Part shown: piece by piece, positions 22,240-34,010 of the stretch
Layout: the number at the start of each line of letters is the position of its first letter
Numbering within the stretch: position 1 is the first letter of the stretch
Source of the DNA: Ornithodoros turicata
Taxonomy: Eukaryota; Arthropoda; Arachnida; Ixodida; Argasidae
Reading direction: 5' to 3'
Assembly (NCBI RefSeq): GCF_037126465.1
Contig: NW_026999320.1
Location: 3,224,001-3,288,000, forward strand
DNA: 64,000 nucleotides
The notes under the pieces: model-generated
The model's input: only the letters and a program-made list of their open reading frames with translations
The model's database searches: none
What the model was told of the DNA's origin: nothing
Translations under genes and position numbers: made by a program

Positions 22240-22700
22240 CGATAACTTTCAGATCACGGGAACGCCTGCTATGTTTACGGCTGCCGACGGAAGTCTGTTT
22301 TTGCTAGTATAATGTCGGGCGATTGTGAATTCAAGAAGAAACTGACCTCCTCGTTAGCTTTTATGCAACTGATATCCTCTCGAGTTTTGACCCTTTGTAT
22401 TTTGGCTGGGCTATGAGACTTCTTGCACTGAGGTCGAAATGATTCAATTTTCGACTTTCCCAACCATATTTGGCGGCGGCTGTACATTTATCATCTTGAT
22501 GTGCATTATACCCACATTTGCCAGATCTTCGTTTGGCCGTTTCGCCAATTTCTTTACCGTTCCCGGTTCCTTGTATGATTTGAAATTGTCCCGCTCCCTG
22601 TCGATGTGCTTTGCGCATTTACACTGCTGTCGTGTCGAGGTGCCTCCCGCGATCAATTTCTGTAACCGTTTTTCATCTTATAAGCAAAGTATTACACGGA
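22240..22700 (-). pseudogene. Possible gypsy-type gag zinc-knuckle remnant
   Basis: On the minus strand the frame 22361-22618 includes KRRSGKCGYNAHQDDKC then TAAAKYG and LNHFDLSARSL. This resembles the CGxxxHxxxxC, then GKxNHFxxxC, pair of knuckles in Ty3/gypsy gag of arthropods, with later cysteines lost. The overlapping frame 22275-22487 then reads KTREDISCIKANEEVSFFL, plausible for the acidic linker before the protease. Changes of frame, no protease and no LTR leave this tentative. Confidence 0.35.
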
Positions 22701-22885
22701 ACATTCGTTCCTCAAGCTCCTCCGCATTCACAGTTCTTTACTTTCAATTCCGCTAACCAGTTACTGAAGGGCCCATACTTTTTTTTTTTGTTGTTGTTGC
22801 CTGCTTCGAAAGCAAAATTACTACGTTAGTTACTATGGGCAAGACTGGCTGGACCTTTAGGCTGGACCTTTTGCGAAGTACCTTT

Positions 22886-23046
22886 TGCAATGATGCCACG
22901 CATCATTTTACGGGGCAAACTATTTAAGAGTACACAGAAGGACTCACACCGGAGAGAAGCCCTTTGTTTGCAAGATATGCATGAGGGCATTCTCAATCAG
23001 CCGCAACCTCACAAGGCACAGTCAGATCCACGCAAAAAATGAATGA
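22886..23046 (+). pseudogene. C2H2 zinc-finger terminal fragment, frameshifted
   Basis: Plus-strand codons 22924-23046 read [20 protein letters not shown] then [20 protein letters not shown] and a TGA stop. This is half of one finger, the standard TGEKP linker, and one full C2H2 finger (C-x2-C-x12-H-x3-H). The preceding half finger gives [10 protein letters not shown], but the two cysteine codons at 22886 and 22894 are eight bases apart where nine are needed, and a TGA lies directly between. A one-base deletion explains this. Upstream fingers are not found. It is a broken copy, or a terminal exon with an error, of a Kruppel-type DNA-binding protein. Confidence 0.75.
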
Positions 23047-23049
23047 ATA

Positions 23050-25210
23050 TGCAAAGAGGAGCTGCGTCATGCTGCTATTCTTATTTGGCAGAGGAAAATG
23101 TACTGTGGAAGGCTCACATATATTGTGGCCCAGTATAGGTGGCGACTTCATTCGCGTAATAAATGCCAATAAGATTAGCAGCGATTGTCTGCAATCACCC
23201 TAGCATCGTCTCCAGCGTCAACAGTACTTGAACAAGTACTCTTTCTAGGTGGCATTTTACGAATGTGACATTCAGCTTGGTGCAATCTTGTCATATTTTT
23301 GTCGAGCAAGGGCGTCTCTGCGAGAGTGCCTCTCCCTATGATACACCCATTTTGCTTTGGTGGATGAGAGTATCTCAGAATGGGAGGGGGGGGGGGGGGG
23401 TCAATTGGTAGATCACTGGTTAAAGGGGCACTAAAGCACTTTACTAGATTTAGAGTGGACCCGATGAAAGCAAGGGGATCAAACAATAAAAATAGCTGTG
23501 AACTAAGCTCAGCGAGCTCGGTCAACCAGAAGGAGCATTAGCAAAGAGAAGAAATTCGCTCTAACCTCTATATTTTCCCCGTATGTCATACCGCTTACGT
23601 GGCTACTTTACGCCCTCTGGCAGCTAATCGCTACAAAACTTACGCGGGTGACGTTTCTCATTTACAGCAAATGATCTGTCGCGAGCCAGCGCGGAGAGTT
23701 TCAGCTTTTGCACCAGTGTCGCACGGACTATATCTGCTGAATCATTTTGGGAAGCCAGCGTCATGTGTACGCTAAGTGGCCTCAGAGAAAGAGAGCGCAA
23801 AATGGTTAGCCGTACATCGGTGATCAAACCGCTGTCCTACAGTGCAATGCCCCCGTGCATGCAACAATATGTTTCTGGAGTTTCATCAGAAGTTGCGCCG
23901 TATGGGAAAGCTCCGCCGACAACCACGCCGCAGACCATGCTCGCAGTATTGGTAACACGAACTGGTAAGCGGTGCTATCTTTGGAGTGCGTCTCCTGTGC
24001 AATGCATTATTTGATATTTCGCATGTTATCTTTATAACAACTCAGGTGTCTGCGCGGATGATGCGTGAGCCTGACTACATAGGCGGAAAGCATGTGCTGC
24101 CTCCAATATCTATATAGACAATGCTGAGATGGACGAGGAGGGCGCGAAAAAGTTCATACCAGAGCACGAGGAGTTCAGCGCGAGTTTTCGAAATGAGGTG
24201 ATGTTAAACGTTGTAAACCGTTACCTGTGGCAGCCTTGAGTGAAAAGTGGGAAAGAAGGAAACGAGTAGGTACAAATTTCCACAAGAATCAAGAACCCGC
24301 GAGATACGTTGTGCCTGTTGTATCGATAAACTCATGGTTCCGTTCCGATTTTGACACATCCGACTCTGACAGAGCTACTGATTTCATGGATAATATTTAT
24401 ACCTCCTCTTTCAGGCAGTACCGGTTCACATCCTACAGACAGTGTGTGTTATGCGTGTCGGAATGTCTGGGCGAGTTCACCAGGAAGCCTCTGTCATCCT
24501 GCGCAGTTGACGTTATTAGGAAACACTTTCCTTGAATTGTCCATTGGGGTTTTCATTATCCCAGAAAAAGTGAATAAACGTATTAGTATATCACAGAACA
24601 TGTTCATTCTGCTGATAGCTACCAGTATCCCGCACCGTATATTACGTCATTCACATATCATTTTCCCAAGGCATTTCGGAGTATATGCAGCTTGTGTGTG
24701 CAGTTGGGGCCAACATATATTTCTTTGTTTTCTACAGCATGGAATGATACAATGTACTGATTTGTAACAAGTTTGCAGAAATGCACCAATTGAATGCAGT
24801 TTCCGTCTGATACGGCTTACCTTTCAGTTGAGATCTGAACAACGCCAAATGTGATGCAACGATACTAACAATTCTTACCTACGTCAGCACCGCCGCTTGA
24901 ATTCCCACGTTCAGCAATCGATGCTCACGGCTGACTTCCAACTCGTTGACAGGAGGTCACACGCTGGAGATCCTGGCAGCGCGGAGCGACGATATCGAAC
25001 TCTGGCCACTGGCACAGATGTTTTCTTCTTCAACTTGATCTATTTGCCACCCTACCCCCTAGACTTCTTTTCGTATATTTTTTTATTTTATCCTAGCTTC
25101 TCCCCTGCATCCAGAACCACGAAAGCTGGGATGTGACACGGATGCATTTTTTTGAAGATACTAGTACACATTTTTCGGCGCTATATTCATTAACACAACA
25201 GTCATAACAT
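23050..25210. other. No certain gene; dispersed-repeat-like sequence
   Basis: A poly-G run (about 23387-23400) is followed by AAAGGGGCACTAAAGCACTTTA, a phrase typical of dispersed repeats. Open frames at 23763-24014 and 24227-24767 lack motifs. A short stretch near 24127-24198 reads EMDEEGAKKFIPEHEEFSAS and ends at a GAG/GTGATG that could be a splice donor, but no partner exon was found. Confidence 0.35.
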
Positions 25211-25215
25211 GGCCA

Positions 25216-25372
25216 TCACAAAACTTGAAGAGAAGTCGGCCCAGGACGCATACTAATCCCGCTGTCCCCCACTCCTTCCTGCTGTCCTCTCTCCATCTGT
25301 CCACATCTGCACGCCGCCCAGTTGCCACAGTTGCTTCGCAGCACTAACACGCAATAAAGAAAAAGCTTGAAG
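25216..25372 (+). repeat. SINE 3' part, copy 1
   Basis: GCCCAGGACGCATACTAATC then CTGTCCCCCACTCCTTCCTG, CTGTCCTCTCTCCATCTGTC and AGTTGCTTCGCAGCACTAAC match the second half of the full-length copy at 60125-60392 with few changes. The tRNA-like head is absent, so this copy is 5'-truncated. It ends AATAAAGAAAAAG. Confidence 0.75.
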
Positions 25373-25374
25373 AG

Positions 25375-28300
25375 ATGTATATCTATGGCTACAATAATGT
25401 TGGCCATGCCGTCGACTGCAAGCAGTGACTGAGTACAATTATTTTCTAGCGGTGGTTTTCAGATGTGGTGTCGTTTTGTATGGTAATATTTATTGTGACC
25501 AATGCCAGTGTCATATATTACACCACTTCTGCTTCTGCAGACTCTAAAGAACGTTCCTCCTGGCATTCCACGTCATGCCCGCTATCTCCATGGTGATAAA
25601 ATAGAGCAAGTTGTCATGCAGAAGTACATACTTAGAGGATCTCGTGAACACATCTGTAAACACTATCAGCACCAGCCTCAGTAGATATGCATAGCAGAAG
25701 ACAATGGAGTGAATTTTGAGCAGCAATTCTGTGGCACTAGAGGTTTTAGAAATACCGCTCATTCTTACAGAAAGGGGTTGGAGTGGCTAAAGGGCCATTT
25801 TTACAACTTCATATCTATTACCTCAAATGCCACACGAAGTACCTTTTGCTGGACTTGACTAAATACATGCCGGCAGCCCTGTGTGCATTAAAAAGAGCGC
25901 TCGACAGCAAAAATTTCAGTTAGTTCAATAATTAATTTTACTGGAATTAAGATTTTAAACTTTTTTTTATGCTCCCAAATGCAGCTGCCATGCCAAACCC
26001 ATTTACACCATGTTTATGGTAGGACAGTTTTAAACGTTCAAAATCTGAAACACCGAGCTAATTCTGCTTTTGTATATCGTACGTATGCACGGTGTGGCGG
26101 AAGTTGAATGGTGAACCTTATGCAACTGCGGAACAACTAATTAACTAGCACTCGACCATTAACTTAGTAATTAGCGGCCCCTAGGAGAGACTGAAATAGT
26201 AGAATTAGGGCCATCGTCGGAAACATCCATGCCATTCGGAAAAACCTCAAAATAGGTGCCTGTGTGCTCAGATATCGAATGGACAAAGATTTCATGGAAA
26301 TGTAGTGGAAATGAAGAAAGTGCTGATTGAAGTGCCCCAGAACAAGGATGAAAATAGCACGGGATGAGTTACACGTTCCAAGCTGACTGATTGATTGGAG
26401 CAGATGCGAGGTAAGCCGTTCCGGTGTGAACGTAAGCCACACCTCCGAACGTCGTCTGCTCTTTTCCACTGCACCGCCATGATGATGGTCATTTACATAA
26501 TTCTTGAGAATGAATAATTGACTGTGCAGGCACTTTTCAAGATACGTTTTGAGCAGGACGGATGACTCTGAGGGTGGGCTACAATTCTATTTCAGTTTTC
26601 CCCAGTAGCTGCTAACAAGAAGAGAATTATCGAGTTTTAGTTGATTAGTTGCTCCACAGGTGCACAATGTCGACTATTAAACTTCCGCAGCACTGTATAC
26701 ATAATATGCAAAAACAGCATAGTCGGCTTGTCATTTCTAGGTTTTGAATGAAAAATCTCTCTTGATTGAAAAAGACAGTATCTAATATCTGCCAATAATG
26801 CCCCTTGTGCCCATGCGATATCAATGATTATGTTTAATATTGAAGACTTGAGGCCTTGGGTCTGATGTACCTTGTGACAAGTGAAGATTACACCAAATGC
26901 ATACCACTTGTAACGCCAAAGCCACGTTGAGCATTTCTGCGGGTACCGCATCGTGTCATCTGCAGTGCAGCCACATCAGGACACTGTTAACATTGCACAA
27001 TAAAATTACAACAAGACTAAATGCATTAATGAAGTCCTTACCAGGACTTCCGATGCAAATCAAGGTTCCCGCTCCATTTCTGCGGCATCTGAAATGTTCA
27101 CACTTTTGTCACATACATTTGAGCAGTGCTCAAATGCATCTCATAAGCCCACTGTCACTAAAATAAGTTGGAGGAGCACATCCTTGAGAACATATACATG
27201 GTTACGAAACTGGTTAGAAACACTGTTACGAAACTGGCCATAGCGCTTCTCAAACAACAATAAATGAAAACCGGAGGCTTTCTTTCTGGTACTTGAGTTA
27301 CAGCCAAGTGCTACATCAAAGGTAGCACCTGTTTCTAACTCAAGTGACACAAACAAGCCTCCATTTTCAATTCATCGTTCTCCTTGTTGAATGCTATGGT
27401 TTTTAATGACACTTTCTGTACACATAAAGTGTGACTTTTTCGGGTTAGATGACATCCCCGATTTGGGAGGCAAACATCGGGTGTTATTTTTTTTTTTTTT
27501 TAATTCGTGAAGAAATTCGGGTGCTGTTAATAGACGATATGTATAAATCCCAGCAACCAGAGTGACATGGTGTACCTTGGTAGCCTGTTCGTTCCCCGTG
27601 CACCTTCCTTCTTTCCGAGGCCGATGACACTAGGAAGGAGGGAGAGAGCATCGGGGAACAAACGGGCTCCCATGATGCATCGCTTAGCGTTGGCTTCTTG
27701 GATTTATGCATGTTGTCAATTCATCTCGAGTGATCGGCTTGCACAAGCTGGCCGACCTGAAGTGATTGAGCGCTACAGTTAATGACCAGTATTCTAAACT
27801 GTCTTTTTGGCCTACTGCCTAATAAATAATAGGGGCTGGTGACAGCTGTGAAATATAATCGCCAAAGTGACACCTCTCTCTCTTTCTTTACAAGTCTCAC
27901 ACTAGCAGAATCTTTTGAGCTCTCAAACAGCATCTCAGGGAAACGACAAAATGGATGTTGCTGACCTGCACAGGCTGGGAATCCGGGGAGGGAATGGTGT
28001 AACTCCAATTGGCAGACAAATAGAAAAGATTAGCACACCTCGAGAGATTCCAATGCCAGTTTCCAATGCGCCTCCTCTGTCAGTCTCCCAGGCTATGCCA
28101 CATAATTTACTTGGGCTCTGTCGAACACGTACACAAGTGATCGAGGTACAACAACCACGTACATCAAATGGTCTTGTGTTGTTATGAAATTTCCCAAATT
28201 TGAAATGATGGCTTAATCGAGCTGATTGCAGTTTGACCCCCCCCCCCCCCCATGGCATAGCTACATATCTGGACCGCAGCCAGTAGAGCAACATTTCTCA

Positions 28301-28730
28301 CTGTCAGCTGTCACACCAGTCTGACGCAAATTTTCGTTGAAGCATTTGGCTCTAGTACAGAAATAGTAGTGTAGTGCTACACTTCTTCCACAGTTATGCC
28401 TTGCTTACGGCATTGTGAAAGAAAAAATCTGACCATAAATAACTCATGTCACGTTGTCCTTTCATCAAGAATTTCCCAAGGTTCTGCTGATCTCAGTACT
28501 GCCAGAAGACTTCCAACTTAATTAGTTATTGCAGTTATGTAAATAATAGACATAAATATGTATCACACAAAGTACACAAAGTAGTACACTTACACAAAGT
28601 AATCAATGTATTTTAATTAAGTAGCCGTCTGGTAGTTCTATACTACCTCACACAAAATATTTGCTTACACGTAGGTCAGACCTGCAAAAACAGCCTTTGT
28701 GGTATCACATAAAATTAAACACCCTGTTTA
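25375..28730. other. No recognised gene
   Basis: Mostly A/T-rich sequence with scattered open frames on both strands. A plus frame at 27915-28187 reads QGNDKMDVADLHRLGIRGGN and later a Pro/Ser-rich run ending at CGAG/GTACAA, which could be one exon, but nothing ties it to a gene. A poly-C run lies near 28237-28250 and a poly-T run near 27487. Confidence 0.35.
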
Positions 28731-28778
28731 TAATCAACCTCCTGAAGTGAAGCGGTTCTGATGTATGCAGGGTTTAGA

Positions 28779-29239
28779 GGTACGCAACGGTTTGACTGAA
28801 GTCACATTCTCAGTACATGACCTTAGTACATTATTTATTAGCATTACTATTAGCACATTACCATGTGCACAGGTAGCCATGAATTCCTCTATGGCACCCA
28901 ACGTGCTGTGTACCCGTTTCTTCAGAATGTTCCTCAACAGAGAAATAGCAGAGTATAACTTACGCATATTGCATAGCTAAATTACAACCTCTATATTACC
29001 TACATGTGAAGATCAGGTTCTGACTCAGTATGTTAATGGGTGTAATGTACCTTGTCACGTGAAACCTCCTGCTCCTTCGTTGGACTTTAGGCAGGAGAGC
29101 TCCGCAATGTGTTTACAATCCTGGCTGCACCTGTGAGGAAAATTCAAAGGCACTATATACTCGTACAGTTGTCTGATTGTGTTCTCCGAGGTGTCCAGCT
29201 GAAACTTCAGCTCCTGGTTTTCCTTTTTCTGCACACCTT
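28779..29239 (-). CDS. Possible minus-strand exons with coiled coil
   Basis: The exon 29239-29167 follows an ATGCAG acceptor and reads GVQKKENQELKFQLDTSENT then IRQL, a heptad-like coil. Further along, 28979 to about 28861 follows a TTTAG acceptor and reads MRKLYSAISLLRNILKKRV then HSTLGAIEEFMATCAHG up to /GTAATG. The joining phase does not fit with the simplest donor, so these may be alternative or decayed exons. The order coil exon, then a short helical exon, is like the BEN-domain gene at 40399-41687, but no BEN domain was found here. Confidence 0.3.
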
Positions 29240-29589
29240 CTGCATGTCCAAGTATGAAAATAGCAGTTATGTTGCATAGAGAAAAACGTGAAAGGTTGCA
29301 AATTTAAAAGGCATATCATTGCACCAGTTTGAACGCATACGACTAAGGCAAAGTTAGCCTGTGACCATTGTGAGCACTGTGACCATTATGAGTCAACACC
29401 TGCTAATTAATAAACCATACCTCGTTAAACCCTAAAATTTCACACTCACCTGCCTAGCTGCTGTGCAGTGCGCCTCGTTCTTTTCTCACGAATAAGTATC
29501 AGAGAAGTTCCTTGTTTGATGTTAACATAGGCACACACTCATACACACCAAGTAAAACCAAGTAAAAGCACTGCAACTTCCCAGTCAAC

Positions 29590-29830
29590 ACACATTGTTG
29601 GTATAATGCAGAATTAACGTTGAATATTGCTGAACAATGTAGAACGCAAAATGCGAACATTGGTTCCGCGCTGATTTTACGTAGTCAGTTCAGCATGTCA
29701 AATGTTTAACGTGAATATAACGTGGATTTGTTGGAGACAAGTTAACAGTAGATTGTCATACGTGGAAACAGCGTCGATAACTGTAATGGAAAGGACAGAC
29801 GTCGAATATACAACGTTGCCTCTGCGAAAA
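29590..29830. repeat. Left subterminal word tract (AACGTTGA)
   Basis: Words such as TTAACGTTGAATATTG, GAACAATGTAGAACG, TTAACGTGAATATAACG and GTCGAATATACAACGTTG recur with no fixed period. The mirror tract is at 33770-34010. Confidence 0.55.
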
Positions 29831-30493
29831 TTTTGCCTCATACCTTTAGCAAAAAGCAGGCTCAAACAATGGGGATCTGCCGCACAAGCCGTTCAACAGC
29901 TCTTTACCAAGGTCGCTTTTGCGTGATTCTGCTACTGTTAACATTGCGAGATCGTACAAAGAAAATATTAATATGGTAGTAATTCCATACGGTGAGAAAC
30001 CTATAGCTGATGCGAAACCAGTAGCTGCTCTCCCAGTAATCCAGGCACGGTTATTTTATAAAATTCAGAGAATCTTGAAAATCCTAACTATAATCAAATT
30101 GCATTGATTTCAAGGAAGAATAAAAGTTTGGGCGTTTGAGCCCCCATTTCTCCGCCATCCTCCTTCACCCCATCCTCTTAACTCTGTCCCCCTGCCGTCT
30201 GAGACCCCCCCCCCCCCCCCCCCAGACACACACACACCGCCGTACCACCGCCAACCTGGCGCCCGGCCACAGGAGAAATCTGCGCAGAAGGCGTATTTTT
30301 CGTCAGGCGCAGAAGAGAGAATCACGTGATGCTCTAGCCGGTTGCGCCGCCGTTGCAGTTGCAGCGGTTAATTTCGAATTGTTCCAGACGCCGCTGGAGG
30401 ATGGAGTCGAGGACCGTGACGGCGTCTCGATGTCTTGGAGGAATGCGGTAATCCGCAACTTTCAGCGCCTAAAGGGGGCGCTTTGCTGCTCTC

Positions 30494-30504
30494 AAGATGG
30501 CGGC
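30494..30504 (+). promoter_or_regulatory. YY1-like motif AAGATGGCGGC
   Basis: An exact AAGATGGCGGC, the core initiator-type motif bound by YY1 in animals. It lies about 190 bases upstream of the first recognisable exon of the SWIM-YqaJ gene on the same strand, in a GC-rich stretch that also has AAAGGGGGCGCT. It could mark the transcription start. Confidence 0.35.
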
Positions 30505-30694
30505 AGAGAGGTGATTGTAGAGTTATCGTAAGCTCGTCGATGCGTTGTTGTTTTATGTTGCTCCTATTCAGCCGTAAATCCATGGATGCCGCTCAGAAAG
30601 CCTCAGTAAGCAGTGAACTTGCGATAAGTGCCATTTTCGCTTATATATGAAATAATGGCATCTCTCGGTGCCATGATTCATGCTGCGTTGACAG

Positions 30695-32150
30695 ACGTAG
30701 GTGCATGGTTGAAGGAGAAGCCGTTTTAAAAGCTGGGCATATAATCTGTTGCGGACTTGTATCACGTGAAAATCGCAACGCAGTGTTTAGTAGCCTGGTC
30801 CTTCAGGCTAGCAACCTCAAAGGCCAACCACACACGATTAGCGTCACTGTAAACAGCGCTTTAGTTCTTGAAGTAAGATTGATCCCTGCATTTTCTGCAG
30901 TGCCTCTCGTTAACAATACATAATTTTCTTGTGACACAGACTAGGTGTTCGTGCAAATGCGGAGCTTGGGGAATGTGCAAGCACGTCATTGCAACGTTAT
31001 TGTGGATACACAAGTAAATTGCATTGTAGTCTTTGCTATTTTGAGACGGACGAGTAATAAATCATCTCGTAGTTTTCCTGGTTGTAGCCAATGCAGGAAG
31101 CACACTGTAAAAGAAGAGTTACGACCACATTTCTTCTACACACTGTTGCTTGTGTTCTACAATTTTACCACATTGTTTTCTTGAAGATGCCTTCACACTC
31201 CTTTTCTTTTTACAGGATGGGCATGAACAACATTGACGAGCTCTCCTGCACAGATGTGCAGCAACAGCGGGCGAAGATGTCCTGGGCTCAGATTATTAAG
31301 TCGACACGAGTAAGAGACCTGTTCCATGTCAAGCAGGCTGCAGCATTACACCTTGACGAAGAAGAGCTTGAGGACATAAGGCATGATTTCATTGAAGCAG
31401 CACCATCCAGTGCACTATCACTACATGTAAAAGGACGCAGAAATCTGAGAGAACAGGAAGTTCTTGGTGTGAGGACCATCGACACCAACAGTGACGACGG
31501 TGAAACCCTCTTCTATAGGAACATTTCCTCAAGCGACTTTGTTTTAAGTGTTATAGGAAAAGTTTGCACTTCACAGTTGCATTTCATGACGTTGGTCATT
31601 TCGCCATATATAAATACTCGCTAGAACAGGCAGAAAGGGCAGTGCGTGAATTTTACGAAAATAATGTTGTTGTAAGTACATCATCTGCAGCAGAACTATC
31701 ACGTGTCACAAAATCACAGTCTGGTAATGTCTGGCGCAGAGCAAGAAACATACGAATTACGGGAAGCGTGTGCCACGAACTATACACATTTCAGGAGAAG
31801 GGAGAGAGAACATGGGAAAAGAAGATTGGGCAAGGCTGTACTTCTCTTCACCTTTTAAGGGCAACAATGCAACTCGCTACGGCAAAGAATGTGAAATTCC
31901 TGCTCGGCGTCTGTATGAAGAGCTGACAGGCACACGTGTTGAGGAACTTGGGCTCCTCGTGAATCCCGCTGTGCCATGGATGGGTATAGCCCACATGGGA
32001 TTGTCATGGGTGATACTCATATTCTGCCTGAAATCAAAAGTCCTGTTGCTGGTCAAAGGGAAAGCGTTTCCACACTCGTTAGCCAGCATAAGCTGCAGTA
32101 CATCTCTGTTGACGGGGACAGTGTCAACTTGGCATGTTTCTCCTGGACTT
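30695..32150 (+). pseudogene. SWIM zinc finger / YqaJ-type nuclease gene, broken
   Basis: Exon 30695-30872 (acceptor ACAG, donor /GTAAGA) reads RRCMVEGEAVLKAGHIICCG and ends TVNSALVLE. Exon 30940-31013 joins in phase: TRCSCKCGAWGMCKHVIATL, a SWIM finger (CxC...CxH). Exon from 31216 joins in phase and contains ELSCTDVQQQRAKMSW and LFYRNISSSD. Downstream, in changing frames, come NVWRRARNIRITGSVCHELY (31727-31790), ATRYGKECEIPARRLYEELT (31870-31930), then GYSPHGIVMGDTHILPEIKS (31984-32041). That is the YqaJ (lambda exonuclease-like) fold order: the G-x-x-E block, SPDG, then ExK. The SPDG aspartate is His (codon 31994-31996) while the E and K are intact. At least three frame changes mark it dead. 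Intact relatives would be DNA exonucleases. It is cargo of the element at 29580-34028. Confidence 0.75.
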
Positions 32151-33499
32151 AAAGTTATGCCACTTGTTTTTATACTCAAAGGTAGAAGCGCAGCTTTTGT
32201 GTGTAAAAAAGGGATGACGCATACATTACGGAATTGACTAGAAGCTTATGCTGCGTTTACTTCACCCACATTCTTGCTAGGTTGGCCAAGGCATCAAAGT
32301 AATATAGAGCAGCGGTAATGTGCTGAATTGTTTTCAGCTGCTTGGCTTTTACAGGCTGCTTTTTCTCTGTGTTAGTGTGCATGAATATACCAAGTTTTTT
32401 GCGTCTGGTCAGAACGTCAGTTTCCTTTGCAAACCTTTTTATTGTCCTTTGACTTTATTTTTTGCTCTATAACATGAATTTCTTGAAGAATCCTATTTTT
32501 TTAGCGAAACAGAATGTGTGCTACAGTGGGATAGCTAATCTCACTTTTTCATTGTATATAGTTTTATTGTCTTTTTGCACATTTTGTCTTTGCTTCACAT
32601 ATATTTTTAAAGCATTTTATTTTATACCTGTAACAGTGTGATGGATAACTGTGATAATGTTTATGCTAACAGCATTTTCCTTAGCTCTTATATGAAACTT
32701 TGCTTGTGTGAATAGTGTGATATTTAGGATGTGTTTTATTTGAAATAGCAATGAGTCATGTGAAGTCAAAACAAGTAGTGCAATATTTTTCCCAATACAT
32801 TTATCTTAGCAGCACTATTTCCTGAAAGTGTGAATGCATGGCTCCAGCACAGGTTGAAGTTTGTGAAGCTTTAAGTGAGTGCCCCTCGTAGGTAACAGAT
32901 GCGCTACATGCGGCCAGAGTCTATACAGGTAAACGGCCGTGGTGTCCTTGTTTGAGACTCTATTGTTCTTCCTTGGAGGCACATAAGCGTGCGCGTGCTA
33001 TTTTTAATTTCTGGCCGATTCATTGCAGTTTTCATCTTACATGTTCTTTTAGTACTCAGAAAGTGTCTCTTTTAGCAAGCTCGGAATCATTTATCGTCTA
33101 ATGCGCTACAGGTAAGAATGCTACGTAAATCTGAAAATTATTTAACGTTGATATGTCTGTATCATGTCTGTGTTATTTTTCTCAGTGTGCTTCGACAGCG
33201 GAAATTCTACTTGGCTGGTGAGTTCCAGAGGTTCGAAAACACGAAGGAACAATGAAATCGGTAGCCGTTCATAAGGCGACAAGGGACCAGAGGCTACTGT
33301 TGCGTTGCTAGCAGGCAGACACGAGCTAATTATACTGGTAAGTAACATCGACGGTCCTTCTTATTTACATAAGGTGGCGATATTGTGATCGTGATCTGTA
33401 TAAACGGACGCTGCGTGGTTTGTAAACATAAATAACCACAAAGTGGTCTTGACACAGGCATGAGCAGCTCATCAGGTGGCACTTCTCAATTTTTTACAG

Positions 33500-33640
33500 G
33501 TGCAACGTCTAAGTGGCTACGTGTACAGATATGCAGAGGACCCAGCACAACCACAAGGCAATAGTCCAGAAGATAAACACGAGGGCTATAGCAAATTCAA
33601 GTCAACACCTATGCCAGATGTATTTTGGGCAATAAAGTGA
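33500..33640 (+). CDS. Possible terminal exon of the SWIM-YqaJ gene
   Basis: After TTTTTTACAG the frame is open for 46 codons, VQRLSGYVYRYAEDPAQPQG to PDVFWAIK, and stops TGA. AATAAA overlaps the stop codon (33631), a plausible polyadenylation signal. It is on the same strand and inside the same transposon. Another exon-like piece with acceptor CTCAG (33188) and donor G/GTAAGT (33341) lies between but is not open. No domain is recognisable in this tail. Confidence 0.35.
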   Translation: MQRLSGYVYRYAEDPAQPQGNSPEDKHEGYSKFKSTPMPDVFWAIK

Positions 33641-33769
33641 TTCTATTCCCCACTTCCCTGCGAAATTATTTTTATACTAGACTTGGGATGTCTACAGGGA
33701 CATTGAAAGTGTTAAGGCGATATACTAAAATAGATGTAAAATTACACTGAACGTGTAATTTTTATCGTT

Positions 33770-34010
33770 ATGACGGCGTTGAAGAAACGTTGTAAAGCAC
33801 TGTTTATTTTATGATATCATGTCGTACAATCTGGTACGTTGTATTCACATATAAACTGCATTTCATATACGTTAAATTTACGTTGATCGGCACTTCTTAA
33901 ATTAACATGTTTTCGAGCGGACATTTGACATCATGATTTCACGTTCGCTTTCATCGTCGATTCAACATTCATTTTGTTGATATCCAATATTTTTTCTACG
34001 TCGAATGTAC
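33770..34010. repeat. Right subterminal word tract (AACGTTGA)
   Basis: GGCGTTGAAGAAACGTTG, GTACGTTGTATTC, TTACGTTGATCGG, CGTCGATTCAACATTC, TTGTTGATATCC and ACGTCGAATG recur in both orientations. Partner of 29590-29830. Confidence 0.55.

Noticed and set aside
22439..22756. Plus-strand membrane-like protein of 105 residues
   Set aside because: The hydrophobic look comes from reading the antisense of a more protein-like minus-strand frame with knuckle residues.
27141..27356. A THAP-like start (GCNSSTRKKASGFHLL) on the minus strand
   Set aside because: Only one cysteine, no following exon and no donor; likeness too weak to list as a gene.
29570..29585. CACTG as the true left end of the SWIM-YqaJ element
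   Set aside because: CACTGCAACTT precedes CCCAGT on the left, but the right end has no matching CACTG, so CCCAGT is the better-supported terminus.
31217..32150. Integrated phage or virus, because of a YqaJ 'viral recombinase' domain
   Set aside because: The gene has introns, a SWIM finger and arthropod-type relatives, and no other viral gene is nearby.
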